A stretch of 64,000 bases of DNA from positions 4,126,671-4,190,670 of the forward strand of contig NC_057004.1 of the NCBI RefSeq assembly GCF_000002595.2. The letters run 5' to 3'. The stretch comes from Chlamydomonas reinhardtii. Taxonomy: Eukaryota; Chlorophyta; Chlorophyceae; Chlamydomonadales; Chlamydomonadaceae. Made by a program: the position numbers and the translations under genes. Positions 38,944 through 54,600 of the stretch are shown here, piece by piece. The notes beneath the pieces were generated by a model that did no database searches, was not told the origin of the DNA, and worked only from the letters and a program-made list of their open reading frames with translations. How positions within the stretch are numbered: the stretch's first letter is position 1; the number at the start of each line of letters is the position of its first letter.

Positions 38944-40126
38944 ATGCTCAAGTTCGCCAACCGCGCTAACTCCGCTGGCGTTAGCCTGACAAGCCGTGGG
39001 AAATCTGCACAGATACGAATTAACAGCTCCTTGCCCGGACCATGCACTATCGCCACGGAAGGGCCGGTGCGGGGACCGGGGACGTGTGTGTTTGAGGTGC
39101 GTCAGCGGTCGTGACCGCCACGGCCACCGGCCGCGCCTCCGGGGCTTCCATGCGCGCCAAAACCCTTCCAAACTGGGATTATAGTCATTGTGTTTGTGCT
39201 GGAGCGCATCCTTCAGCGACTGCACTGGGCGGCTCTTGGGAACCAGGCCAGGGCAGGAGCGTGTTGCTGCTTGCCGCCAAGCCGCAACGGGCTGCTGGAC
39301 TAGATGCCCCTGCCTTCCCTACGCCCCGTTCAAGCTGCCGCATACTTAAATCACGACAATTTTATGACACTCGTACACGTAAATGAAACGCATGCACGCG
39401 TGAACACGCACGCACGTATGCTGTTTCCCTGAAAGCAATACACGCACGGACGCACGCACGCTCACGCAGGTGACCATGCCCAAGAAGGGCGTGCGTACGG
39501 CTGTGGGGTTCATGGAGACCCCGCGCCAGGAGTACATGACGCCCGACTACCTGCGGGCAGGATACGTGTCGTACGGCGGGGCAGGTGCGGCGGCCTGGAC
39601 ATGCGGTCTCGCGCAAGGGGAACAGCTGGATCTTACACGTGCAATCGGAGGGAAGGCTTACAAGGCTACGGTACAAAGGGAAGGCTGTGGCTGCTATGCC
39701 CGCGTTACAGACTCCGCCGAGGCCCTGGAGCCCTGGGACCTGGGGTCTGTGCACGCGCGGCTCGGCAATGCAGGAGTGCCGTGCCGTATCTGCGAAACGA
39801 GTGTCACCAGCAAAATGTTTGCGGACTTACGGTACATGCCCAGCAACCTTCATCTTCCTTCCACAACCTGCCTTCCCCTCCTGTGCGCTTTCCCCCCTTC
39901 CTCTCCCCTCCCCGCAGGCTTCATCTACCCTGCCAAAGCCATGAGTCGGGCCAGCTACGGCGAGGGCGACACCATCAGCTGCCAGCTGGACTTCGACGCG
40001 GGGCGGGTTACCTTCTTCGTGAACGGCCAGGAGGCGGGCGGCGCGCCGTGGCGGGGGGCGGCCGAAGCCTACCCGGCCGTGTCGGTGTTCCCGGGCGACC
40101 TGGTGTGTGATGTGGTGCTCGAGTGA
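38944..40126 (+). CDS. Small single-domain SPRY protein
   Basis: Exons 38944-39096, 39470-39584, 39918-40126; 158 residues, in phase. Nearly the whole protein is one SPRY beta-sandwich, a protein-binding module. Blocks seen: GVSLTSRGKSAQIRINSSLP, CVFEVTMPKKGVRTAVGFME, LRAGYVSYGGAGFIYP, YGEGDTISCQLDFDAGRVTF, FVNGQEAGG, and YPAVSVFPGDLV. These match the usual order: V-G-F strand, YGGxG turn, GD-xI-xCxLD and xFxxNG strands, then PAVSL. The second intron (39585-39917) happens to be open in frame, so an unspliced 218-aa reading exists, but removing it rebuilds the domain. No partner domain (RING, B-box, RyR, LisH) is attached, which is rare for SPRY. Partner unknown. Confidence 0.85.
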
Positions 40127-41366
40127 TTGAGGAGGCCGGGAGCGTGCGGAGTGTGCAGGGGGGTGAGCGTGTGTGAGGGGCGTGTTGTGAGAGGCTTGTG
40201 TGTTGCATCTGTGAAAGGCGTGTGTGAGGCGTGTGTTTGGTGTGGGCCTGTTGGCAGGTATGAGTGAAGAGTGTGCGATCACAGAGAGCGTGTGAGCGAT
40301 ACGGGTTGTGACTGAGCGCCTGCGTTTGGCGTGCGAGTGCCGAGAGCAAACGGGACAGGCGATGGGGGGTGGAGTGCGACGGCGGGATTCGCGCACGGGA
40401 GGAGGGTGTAAGCCGGAGGGGGGTGGGGAAGCGTGGCGTGCGCCCTGCTTGGAACTTGGCAGAGTATGCGCGCCCCCAAGGCCAGGTGCAGGGATGCGTC
40501 CATGACAGCTGAGATGCCCTGACCCCGAGGCCCTAGCCAGTAGCCAAGGTGGCTGGATGAGAGTGACTGAGTGTGGTGTTGACTGTTTTGTGCTGTCGTG
40601 CCAAGCCTGTTCAGCTGGCCCCCCCCATCGAGTAGGACACTGTGTGGCACTGCGGCTCAGCTGACACACGGTGCATTCACATTCGCATTTCAGCATTTCA
40701 GTGACATTGGCTTGCAAGTCGGAGACTATCAGCCCAAGAAGTGTCTTGCTCCGGGCCCGGATGCATGCCCGTATCAGCCAAATATGCTTATCAGTCAAAG
40801 CTCGCAAGCTCAACGCCGGTGTCACTTCACGGCGCACACACGCATGCAAGAGAGTCCGCCGCAAGTGTCGCAGGGGCACGCTTCACCCATGATTTCACCA
40901 TCCGATGTTCGTAACACGCCCAAGTAAATATAACTCAAAACTGCATATTGATTGGGGCCCGGCAGTGTATCAAAAGTCCCCATGTAGTCAGGCATGTGAC
41001 CACGCGTGTAAACTTACCATAGATTATGGTCTCTGTGTGTCGCAACGTCGCAAACATTCCATTCAAGTGTCTTTCCCAGGCTTCAAGACATAACTTAGCC
41101 CACAACTGGCGGCACGGAAGGTGTGCGTATGACACAACGCCCCCGCACCTCCGCAAGCCTGCCATCCCAAGTTGGGGATCACCGCCTCTCCCCGCAAGAC
41201 GCTCAACCTCCTGCACACCCAGCACGCATGCTGCTAAACCCCCTCCGTTGCGTCTTCCAAACACCCATCACCACCGCAGCAGCCGCAGACACGTTCCCGC
41301 ACCAAGCCGTGTCCACGCCAAGCCCACACGTCCGACGCTGCTGCCGCGCTGCCGCGCTGCTGCCGC
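40127..41366. other. 3' UTR/intergenic stretch, no gene recognised
   Basis: About 1.2 kb between convergent genes. The first 130 bp are GTGTG-rich. A TGTAA at 40407-40411 may end the SPRY transcript. Sequence at 40660-41110 is AT-richer and unremarkable. Confidence 0.5.
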
Positions 41367-45461
<4,095 letters not shown>

Positions 45462-46029
45462 AGGCAACGGGCTCTGGGCTAGTCGGCTTGGTTCAGGTAC
45501 GTGGTCAAGTCCTTTCGTTGGCAACACAAATTGTGCAAGCCTGGGGCTTTGGGCGTAGCGAGGCCCCCTTCTGTATGCTAGTGTGCCGGTACTTAGACAA
45601 AAAAGACAACTAGGGCACCGGCTCGATTTGGGGCGAGTGGAGATCGCCTGAGTGTACCGGTTGCTCGAGCCTGATGCAAGGTCCACCAAAATTGTGACTG
45701 CTTTAGCGCGTTGCCAACTTTCATTCGACAGTACTTTGCTGCATGCATACATTGCAGCAACGCAAGCGCTAGTTGGCCCTAGGAATTTTGATATGGTATT
45801 GCCGGTCTCTCGGACTACGAATTTTCTAAATGTCGTGAGCATATATATGTCTATGACATGTGACCTGCATTTTCATACATTCTAAGAGCATAAATCCAAG
45901 CCGCCGCTGGACCGTGTGGCAATGAGAGTCGCGAGCACTTTGCCGTCGCCCTGCGTCCCACCGAGGTCAGCTGCTAGCGGCCATGCTATCACGGTAAGAC
46001 CAGCACCCTGACTTACGGCGTCGCATTGT
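45462..46029. promoter_or_regulatory. Putative bidirectional promoter, CYP97B / SpoVS-like gene
   Basis: 568 bp between divergent start codons. The middle part (about 45640-45900) is AT-richer. The open frame upstream of the CYP97B start is non-stop but does not look like protein. Confidence 0.5.
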
Positions 46030-49000
46030 ATGGCGACGCTTAGGCTTCCCCCTTCCGCCTTCAACTCGCTGCACACTCCGACACAGGCACCCGCGCTTGC
46101 GGGCACAGCCGTCCGTGCCTACCCGACACGGCCTGCGCGCGCCCACACGGCAGGGAGAAGGAGGGCTTGCAGCACGGGGGCAGCCGCCAATGATACAGGC
46201 GGGCCAAGCAGCGCCGGCGACGCCGCGGCGGCGCCCGCTGCTGCCAACGCGCGCAATAGGCGTGTGTCGCAGCGCTGGCGGCAGCAGGCTGAGCTGTGGG
46301 GTGGCTACGAACCAGAGCCAGAGCCAGAGCCCGTACCAGAGCTGGAGTCAAAACAGGCACTAAGAGCAAAGGAGAAGGTGCAGCAGCAAGCGGGTGTGGC
46401 TGCGGATGCGGGTGCGGATGCGGCTAGTCGCGGCCGGGGCCGAGCTGCAAGTACGGCAGGCGCGCCCCCGGCGGCAGCACAGGACGAGGACGTGACGGCG
46501 GCGGCGGCGGCGGCGGCGCTGACGGCACAGACGGATCCGGACCAGCTGCTGCGCGGCGGCCGCCACCGGGCGCGCCAGCCTGTGACGGCGGGGGCGCTGG
46601 AGGCGGCGGAGAGCAGCAGCGAGGAAGCTCGCGCACAGCAGCCATCGCACCCGGGTCCGGATGGTATGGTTGGAAGCGGAGAGAATGGTACGGAGTTCAG
46701 CGGCGCCGGTGATATAAGGAATGGAAATGGCGACGACGCCGTTGAGGGAGGCATCGCGGAAGGGGACGCCACGGCGGCTCCTGACTCGCCCGTTGTGCGG
46801 CTGCGGCTGCGGCGGTCGCGGCAGACGGGTGCCGCGGCAGCGGTGGGCCGGCGCGTGCGGCTGCTGCTGCCGGAGCGGCCGCAGCCGTGGGCGGTGAAGG
46901 CTCTGATGCGGGCGCGGGAGGTGGAGCAGCAGCAGGCGGAGCAGCAGGCGCAGCAGTTGCCGCCGGCGTCTGCGGCGGGCGCCTTCCCGCCGCTTGCCTT
47001 TCCGCCCCTGCCGGTGGATGAGGGACTGGCGCCGGCGGAGCTCGAGCTAGACAGTGACGGAGACGGCGGCGACAGCGGCGGCGGCGCCGGGCCTAGCGAC
47101 ACAGCCGTGCTGCGACCAGTCAGGCGGCGCCGCCTGGCGGAGCCGTCGCAACAGCAGCCACAGCGGCAGGCGCACCTGCAGCAACAACAGGGCACGAATC
47201 AGGAGCAGCAGCAGCAGCAGCAGCAGCAGCGGCAGGGGCCGCGGGTGCGGCCCAAGGTGGCGGCGCACCCCGACGGCACGCTGTGGGCGCCGCGCAAGGA
47301 GCTGGGGGAGCTGGCCGACCGCATCCTGCAGCAGCTACAGCCCGCCATCAACCAGCTACAGCCGGCGCCAGGCGGCGCAGCGGGCGGCACGGTCAGCAGC
47401 AGTAGCAGCAGCGGCAGTGGCGGCGCCGCCGCCGCCGGCTGCTGCCACGTCCTGGCGGCGGGCGAGAAACAGTCGTACGTACTGCTGCGAGCGCTGTCGT
47501 ACAATCAGGAGCTGCTGCGGCTGGCTGCAGCTGCGGCTACTGCTACTGCGGCAAGTGGGTCCGCGGCGTCACCGCCGGCGCTGGGCTTCACCATGTGCGG
47601 CGTGGGCGTGTCAGACCTGCGCCTGTTCTGGGAGGAGACCACGGCGGCGGATCCACACGGCCCGCTGCCGCAGCTAGGCGCCAGCCCGCCCGGCCGCCAC
47701 GGAGAAGTGCCGGCGGGCCGCGCCGCGCCGCCGCTGCAGGAGGGCTGGCTGCCGCCCGCCAGCCAGGCCGAGCTACAGCCGGCGGCGCTGGCCACCGTGT
47801 TCGTACTGCCGCCGCTGGCGGCGCCGCTGTGCAGCGCCATCGGCGGCGGCGGCGGCGGCGGCGCGAGTGGCGGGGCGCTGCCGGGGAGTGAGCAGCCGCC
47901 GCTGGCAGTGAGCGCCCGCGCCGGCGCCGACAAGCTCGCGGAGCTGGCTGTAGCGCGGCTGCGGCGGGGCGGCTACTGCCGACTGGCGGCGCTGGGGCGG
48001 GAGTCGACGGCTGTGTGCGCGCATGTGGGTGGGGAGACGTACACATGATGCACTATTGGCCCCCGCGGTGGCCCCCGAGGTCCTTGTCATGGCGTTTGTG
48101 ACTTACACATGCGCATGCCTACGTGTGTGCAGGTCCTGGCCCGGGCTAGCGGCTTGCTGGCGGCGGAGGGCGTGTGTGTGCTGGCGCTGCCGCACATGAG
48201 CGCCCTGGCGCCGCAGCCCCGAGCCAACACCGGCAGTAGCAGCAGCAGTAGCAGCAGCAGCAGTAGCAACAGCGGCAGTAGCAGTAGCAGCACCCACACA
48301 GCCGGCTCGCAGGGCAAAGCCAAGGCTGCTTCGCTGCTGCCGCCGCCGCTGCAGCGGGCGGGTGTGGCGGCGCTGCCGGACGTGTTGCTGGACCAGGCGC
48401 CACAGCTGCACCTGCACCTGCTGGCAGCCGCATGGAGGGAGGACGGACGGCCGCAGCTGCCGCACTGGGCGCTGGCGGCAGCGGGACCGGCGGCGGCGGC
48501 GGCGGCAGGGGTTAAGGAGGCAGGGGTGACGGAGGCAGGGGCAGGGGTGGAGGTGGGGGTGGCGGCTGCGGGGCAGGAGCAGGGGGGATGGGGAGGAGGA
48601 GGAGTTCCAGGGGCAGCGGCAGGGGCTGAGGCGGGGGCGCCAGTTGTTCTGCGCCTGCCGCCGGGCGTCGGCGACAGTAGCACTGGCAGTGGCAGTAGCA
48701 GTGGCAGCAGCAGCAGTGGCAGCAGCAGCAGCGGCAGTAGCACTGGCAGTGGCAAGGCAGCTACTGCCCCGCTGGTGCTGGCGGCGGCCCAGCCGGCGAC
48801 GGACGCGGCCGCTGAGTGGGTGTACCAGGGTCTGCAGGAGCGCCGGGTGGTGGAGGTGGAGGCGGCGGGGCTGGAGGGCGGCGTGCGGCTGTCGGCGGTG
48901 CTGCACGCGGCAGAGGTGAGAGTGGGAGAGAGGGAGGGTGCTGCTTGGATGTGGCAGCTCATTTGGGAATTGGAAATAGGATGGCTGCGTGGACCGGCTG

Positions 49001-51057
49001 TATGGGCGGCTGTGGGTGGCGCGCGCCCGCACCCGGACTTTCGCGCCGATCACGTTACACGTGTGTTTGTCCTGCCATGTACACCGCAATCGCAAACACA
49101 TCCGTAAGCGCACCACGCCTCCCGCGCGCCCGCCTGCTCGCACGCCCCACAGGGCCGCCTCCGGAGCCCAGACGCCAAGTTCCGCGGCGCGCTGGTGTTC
49201 ACGGTGAGCCGCATGGGCCATGGCTGGGTTCGTGTCTTGGAGGCACTGGAACCGGTCGGCTGGGGGGGCGCTCGACTGCGTCCGTGTGAGCTGCAGCTGC
49301 GTGTGTGGGAGGCTACATGCCGGGGTACGCATGTAGGGGCTGCTGGCGTTGGCCGGCGGCATTGTGAAGGACGGTGATCATGGAGGAACGTTGCTACATA
49401 ACATTGTCCTTCGCCCGTTCACTCGCGCAGCTGCCCCGCCAAGCGGCCGGGCCGGAGCTGGGCGAGGCAAGCGGCACGGCCGGCTCTGCGGCAGCGGCGT
49501 CGCCGCCCAAGCTCGTGGTGCAGGTGAGGCGGCATGTGACACATGCGCGCTCGTTACACATGAGCCCTGCCCCAGTGCCCTTGCTCCTGCTTTTGTCTCT
49601 GCTCGCACGCGCTTTGCCTCTACGGCCTATGCTCTCAACCGTCCACCTCATCACACTCCTAACCACCTGCTCACTCCTCCACCTACACACACCCATCCAT
49701 CCATTCACCCGCCCGCCCACCCGTCTACCTTCCGCCGCCCGCCGCCCCCCCGCTGCAGCTGTTCCTGCTGCCGGCGGCTGCTGTGTCGCAGCACCTGGCC
49801 GCACTGCCGCAGCCGCACCCGGGCGACCTGCGGGTGCGCCCGCGGCCGCCGCCGTCACGGCTGGAGCTGCAGCTGCGGGCGGCGCAGCACCAGGCGGCGG
49901 AGCAGCAGGCGGCGGAGCAGCAGGTTGAGCAGGCGGCGGCGGCGGCGGATGCGGCGGTGGATGATGCTGCGGCGGCGGCTGGGCGCGGCGGCGGTGGTGC
50001 TAGTGGCGCGGCAGGCGCGGCGGGCGCGGCTGGGTCCTGGGTGCAAGCCGGTGCCGACACGGACACGCGTGCGGGCATGCCTGGCAGCACCAGCACCACC
50101 ACAAGCAGCAGTAGTAGCGGCAGTAGCGGCACCGGCAGCAGCAGCACCGGCAGTAGCAGCACCGGCAGTAGCAGTAGCAGTAGCGGCATTGGCCACGACG
50201 CGCTGGTTCCGGGCAGTCAGGACGTGGCCACGCTGGCGGCGGCGCTGACGGCGCAGCTGGCGCGGTGCGGCGTGGCGGCGGTGGCGGCGCGCGGCGCGCC
50301 GTGCCGCGCGCTGGCGCTGCTGGCGGTGGCGGTGGTGGCGGAGGGCCTGGCGGAGGCGGCGCCGGGGCTGCTGGTGCTGGTGCGGGCGGAGCAGCACGGG
50401 CGGCAGGGCCGGGACGGGCCAGACGGCAAGGTGAGCCAGCTAGGGGTGTGGATGTGGGTGGTTGGTGGCAGCGGTGGCCGTGGCGGCGGTGCTGGTGGGG
50501 TGGGCTCTGCGGGTGTGGGTATGGCCCGGGCACGTGCCGAAGGTGTCTTGCAGGGTCCAGGGGGGTGCTAAGATGGTTGGAAAAGCGGTACAGGATGCAC
50601 GGAAGACTGCAGACGAAGTCGTTGCCGAATGCCAGGGCCCGGGGGTGGGGAAGGTTGGGTTGGAGGGGGTTAGGCCAACGCCGCGCAGCTTCTGCAGGTA
50701 TGCGCGTGTGGCATGCCACGTGTGCATGGGCGCCTCGGTGCCCACCTCCCGCCTCTTGCTGCTGCTCGTCTTTCCCCCTTGCCTCCGCGACCCCCCCCCC
50801 CTTTCCTGCCTCCCTCCCTCCCTCTCTCTCCTCACCCCCATCCGCAGCGCGGCGGCGGCCGGCTGCCGCCCGCCTCCCGCTACCAGCTGCTGCTGGCGGC
50901 GCACGACGGCCGCAGCGGCCGGGCCACACTGCTGCGGCCGGCGGATGCGGCACGACTCATGGCAGCGGCGGCGGCTAGGGCTGGGTCTGGGCCTGGGTCT
51001 GGGTCTACTAGGGCTGAGGCGCAAGGTGCTGCGGAGGTCGCGCAGGAGGATGTCTAG
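46030..51057 (+). CDS. Multi-repeat SpoVS/Alba-like protein with N-terminal presequence
   Basis: Exons: 46030-48024, 48133-48915, 49153-49203, 49431-49523, 49759-50430, 50848-51057; 1267 residues, in phase. The N-terminus (MATLRLPPSAFNSLHTPTQA, Arg/Ala/Thr-rich, few acids) looks like a plastid or mitochondrial presequence. Residues about 60-410 are disordered and Gln/Ala-rich. The clearest repeat, about 625-690, starts PLAVSARAGADKLAELAVAR, continues LAALGRESTAVCAHVLARAS and ends VCVLALPHMSAL. It follows the bacterial SpoVS pattern: L-K-V-S-A, helix, A-I-G-xx-A-xx-xA-xx-xA-R-xx-L, short strand with Pro. Weaker repeats lie near 421-527 (HVLAAGEKQSYVLLRALSY), 888-943 (VYQGLQERRVVEVEAAGLEG) and 1129-1187 (ALTAQLARCGVAAVAARGAP). 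SpoVS has an Alba-like nucleic-acid-binding fold, so RNA or DNA binding in an organelle is a reasonable guess. Ser/Gly linkers separate repeats. Confidence 0.72.
50566..50626 (+). repeat. R3 dispersed repeat, SpoVS-like gene intron
   Basis: AAGATGGTTGGAAAAGCGGT, ACAGGATGCA, GAAGACTGCAGACGAAGTCG, closely matching 20559-20622 in an unrelated gene. It lies in the intron 50431-50847 and is followed by more shared-looking G-rich sequence. Confidence 0.75.
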
Positions 51058-51241
51058 CTGCTGTTGCGGTTGTGTGTTGGGCGTTTGTGTTGGGCTTGTT
51101 GCTGTTGAGGTTGGACGACCGTGTTGGACGACCGTGTTGGAGGATGGCGCAGTTGGTGTTGCGTATGGGGGTGCTGATGAACGGTGCTGAAAGAGCGCAG
51201 TGCCCCGCCGGGCCCTGTGTGCCGTGGCCGCCATGGCCGTT

Positions 51242-51246
51242 GTAAT
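51242..51246 (+). terminator. Poly(A) signal TGTAA of the SpoVS-like gene
   Basis: 185 bp after the stop at 51057. Confidence 0.6.
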
Positions 51247-51485
51247 GTGTGTGATTTGATCATGTGTGCGTGGGATCCATGAGTGTAAGGAATCGACAAA
51301 GCTTGTGTAGGTGGAACGCTGAAGTTCGGCACCTAACGCTGCTACATTCGGCACATAACGCTGCTACACCCTGTGGAACACGCCCGGCGACATCCAGATG
51401 TGTCTTTTGCCGGCTGTCTTCACCACTTGCAGCTTGCATTCAAAGCCCTCGTGCCGCTTACTGCGGCGACGCTGGCCAGCCTTCA

Positions 51486-51490
51486 TTACA
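51486..51490 (-). terminator. Poly(A) signal TGTAA of the 2002-aa gene
   Basis: TTACA on the top strand, about 200 bp past the stop at 51688. Confidence 0.6.
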
Positions 51491-51687
51491 GGCATCCAAA
51501 CACGCGCACTCCATTCTTCTTACATCCGCACTGAGTGCGCATCATGCCAGCCTCCAACAACCCTCCCACCCACCCATATGTACTGGCTCCCTTCGTTTTG
51601 GCTTCCAACGCTGCCTCTGTACAATTGCTTCACAGTGCACCCTGACACAGCCGGGGGCCGTGTGCCCCCCCACCCCACCCGGACGCC

Positions 51688-54600
51688 TCAAACGGGCGGC
51701 AGGGCACCGAAGCGCCCCCCCAGCGCCGGCAGCTGCGACCCTGACGCCGGCCGCGGCAGCCCCGCCGGCAGCCCGCCACTGCCGCTGCCGCTGACCCGGC
51801 CCCGTCTTCCACCACCCGCCCCTCCTGCCGCCGCCCCCGCCGCCGCCGTGGACAGCCCCGCCGCCTCCGCCGCCAGAAGCGCCCCGAAGCTGATCGAGAG
51901 CGGCAGCGACCGCTCAAAGGGGTCGTATGGATCCACGAACGCCAACGAGTCGCCAAACGACACGTCCGCCACCTCGTCACCGCCCAACGAGTGTGAGTGC
52001 TGCAACAGTGCCGCCAGCGCGGCCGGCGGCGGCAGCGGCAGCGGCTGACGCCGGTCACCGGCGGCGGCGGCGCCGCTGGCGCTACCGCGGTGGGCGCTGG
52101 CACTGCCCTGGCGCGTGAGGGCCTCTTCCTCTGGAATGTCCGCATCCGCCGCGGCGGCGGCGGCGGCAGCTGCTAAGGGTGCTGCTGGCTGGGCGGCAGG
52201 TGGTGAAGCGTGGGGCGCTGGAGCGTGTGCCTCCTCGGCAGTCGGCGGCGGCGGACGCGCCCGCGAGAATGGTGAAGTGGCGGCGTCGGCGGCGTCGTCC
52301 TTGTGTGCCCCGTCACTCGCGCCGGTGGCATAGCCCCTGCGTGGCGCGTCCTCGGCAGCGGCAGCGGTGGATGTAATATGCACCCCGTGTGACTGCTGTG
52401 CTTGGCTGTATCTCCCGTCACTGCGGCCGCCACTGCCCACACTCGACTCTGCCGGCGTGGCCTGCACCTCAGTCGCCGGCCCCTCCACCGCCACGCTCCT
52501 GCCTTCTGCACCTGCCCCTGCGTCTGCGTCTGCAGCCGGCAGCAGCACCGAACGCGCCGACGGCGCACGTGCGGGCGCCGCCGTGACCGCATCGGTGGCA
52601 TCGCCGTCGACCGCCACCGGCCGCTGCGACTGGGGCTGAGGCTGTGGTGCCCCCGAGGCGACTTCAACTCCATCTTTGGCTGTAGCGGCCTCGGCGGAGG
52701 CTCCGTTTTGCCCCGGCACCTCCTTAACCTCGCCCACCTCCTCCACCTCCTCCAAGTCCGGCACGTCCTCGACATCCATAAGCTCATCATCCTCATCATC
52801 ATCCGGCCGCGGCCGCGGCAGCGGTTGTGCTGGCGACGGCTGCGGCGGCTGCTCTCGAGTCCTGCCCGCTGCAGTGGCCTCCTGCGGATCCTCCTCCGGC
52901 TCCTCAGTGCCCGAATCAGAGCCGTGGCGCCACTCCCGCTGCCTGCGACCTGTGCCCACCGGCCCGCGCCCCTCCTCCGCAACTGCCACCGGCCCGGCGC
53001 CTGCTCCGGCAGCCGGGGTTGCTGCAGCGGTGGCGGTGCTACTGCCGTACCGGCCACTAGCCACGCCCTCGGATAGTGCTTGTGACTGCGGTGAGGGGAA
53101 GAGCTCCACATACCTCCAGCTGCCGCCACTGCCACCGCTGTCGCCACTATCGCTACCGCCGCTGCCGCCACGCCGTACGCCCCTGCCCCACACGCCGCCA
53201 TCCTCGCTCTCATCTACGTCGCCCACCGCAGCCGCAGCCGCAGCAGCTGCCGACGCAGGCGGCACCGGCCCCGCATTCGCGGCCGCCGGCCCCACTCCCG
53301 CCTTAGGCTCGGCGGCTCTACCGTGCCCCATGCTGCCGGACCGACTGGCAGCACGGCTCCCGCCCCGACCCGCGCCGGCGCCGCCACCAGCGCCTGCTGG
53401 ACCCGTGACGGCGCCAGGTGCAGCCGCCTCCCCTACCACTGCAACCGCTGCTGCTGCCGACGTCGCCGGCGGGCCCTCCGCCACCGGCAGCCGCGCTCGG
53501 GCTTGCGGCCTGGGCCCGGCGGCGCCAGCGCCGAAGGCGCCCGCACCCTGACCCAGCACGGGCCTCGCCGGCGCCGGCCCTGCAACCACAGCGGCCACGT
53601 CAGCCTCCTCCTCCTGCGCGCCGCCATCCCCAGGGACCAGGTCGCCCGCGTGGTGGGCCCCGGCTCCGCCGGCGCCGGCGGCGTGCTGACGGCTGCCGCC
53701 GCCGTCCTTACCACGCCCGCTCTCACTGCTGCTAATGCTGTTGCTACTGCTACTGCTAGCCTTGGAGCTGCTGCTGCTGCTGCTGCCGCCGCTATCGGTG
53801 CGTTTCACAGTCGCCTTGTGCGCGCTTCCGCCGTCTTTCTCATCCGCCGGGCTCCCCATTGCCTCCTCATCCCGTGCTGCTGCACGCCCCTGCCCGGCCT
53901 CCAGCCCAGCACTGGGCCAGCTCTCCCCGTCCCTCCGGAACACGTACGCCGCCGCTGACGCCGCCGGGCCGTCCTGAGGAGCTGACCCGCTGCGGCCGGC
54001 TCTTGCTGCTGGTGGCCCCGCCGCCTCCCCTGCCCCCGCCTCGGCGCCTTCACGTGACCCACCCGCCGCCTTGGCAGCCGCCACATACGCGCGCAGCGAG
54101 GCCACAGGCGGCGGGATGGACAGCGTCGCCTCACCCTCAGGCTCCTCCTCCTCCTCCTGCTCCGGCTCCTCCTCCACCTCTTGTGCCTCCTCGTCCTCCT
54201 GTCTCCGTTCTGGTCCTTGCTCCTTGCCAGCCGCGGTCCCAACCTCCGTGTTCCCAGCCTCGGCACCGCTTCCAGGCCCCATGCCCTGTAGCCCGTCCCG
54301 CAGCCCCAGCCGCCGCATCTCCGCCTCCACCGCATCCTCCGCCTCGGCCCCCGCGGCGGCGCCGGCGTCCACAGCAGCAGCCTCGATTGCGGCTGCGGCG
54401 GCGGCGGCGGCTGCAGACTTCAGCAACTGAGCGGATCCGGCTACCGGTGCTGCCCGCTCGCGCACACGCTCGCGCTCCGGCTCCGGCAAGGACACTGTCA
54501 CCGCCGCCGTCGCAGTCAATGCTGTCGCGCTTGCTGTCGCTGTTCCCAGCATGGGTGACGCCGCCGGCACCAAAGTGATCATGGTGCGCAGGGCAGGGTC

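Larger units (their letters stand above)
51058..51687. other. Convergent 3' UTRs of the SpoVS-like gene and the 2002-aa gene
   Basis: 630 bp between two stop codons facing each other. It has a plus-strand TGTAA at 51242 and a minus-strand TGTAA at 51486, so the 3' UTRs need not overlap. A short direct repeat (TGTTGGACGACCG units, about 51111-51140) is present. No gene seen. Confidence 0.6.

Noticed and set aside
39470-40126. Continuous 218-aa reading through the SPRY gene
   Set aside because: Removing 39585-39917 as a GT-AG intron joins the YGGAG turn to FIYP and rebuilds the SPRY domain; the intervening peptide does not fit.
45462-45842. N-terminal extension of CYP97B to an ATG at 45842
   Set aside because: The upstream sequence is AT-richer, not transit-peptide-like, and is better explained as 5' UTR/promoter.
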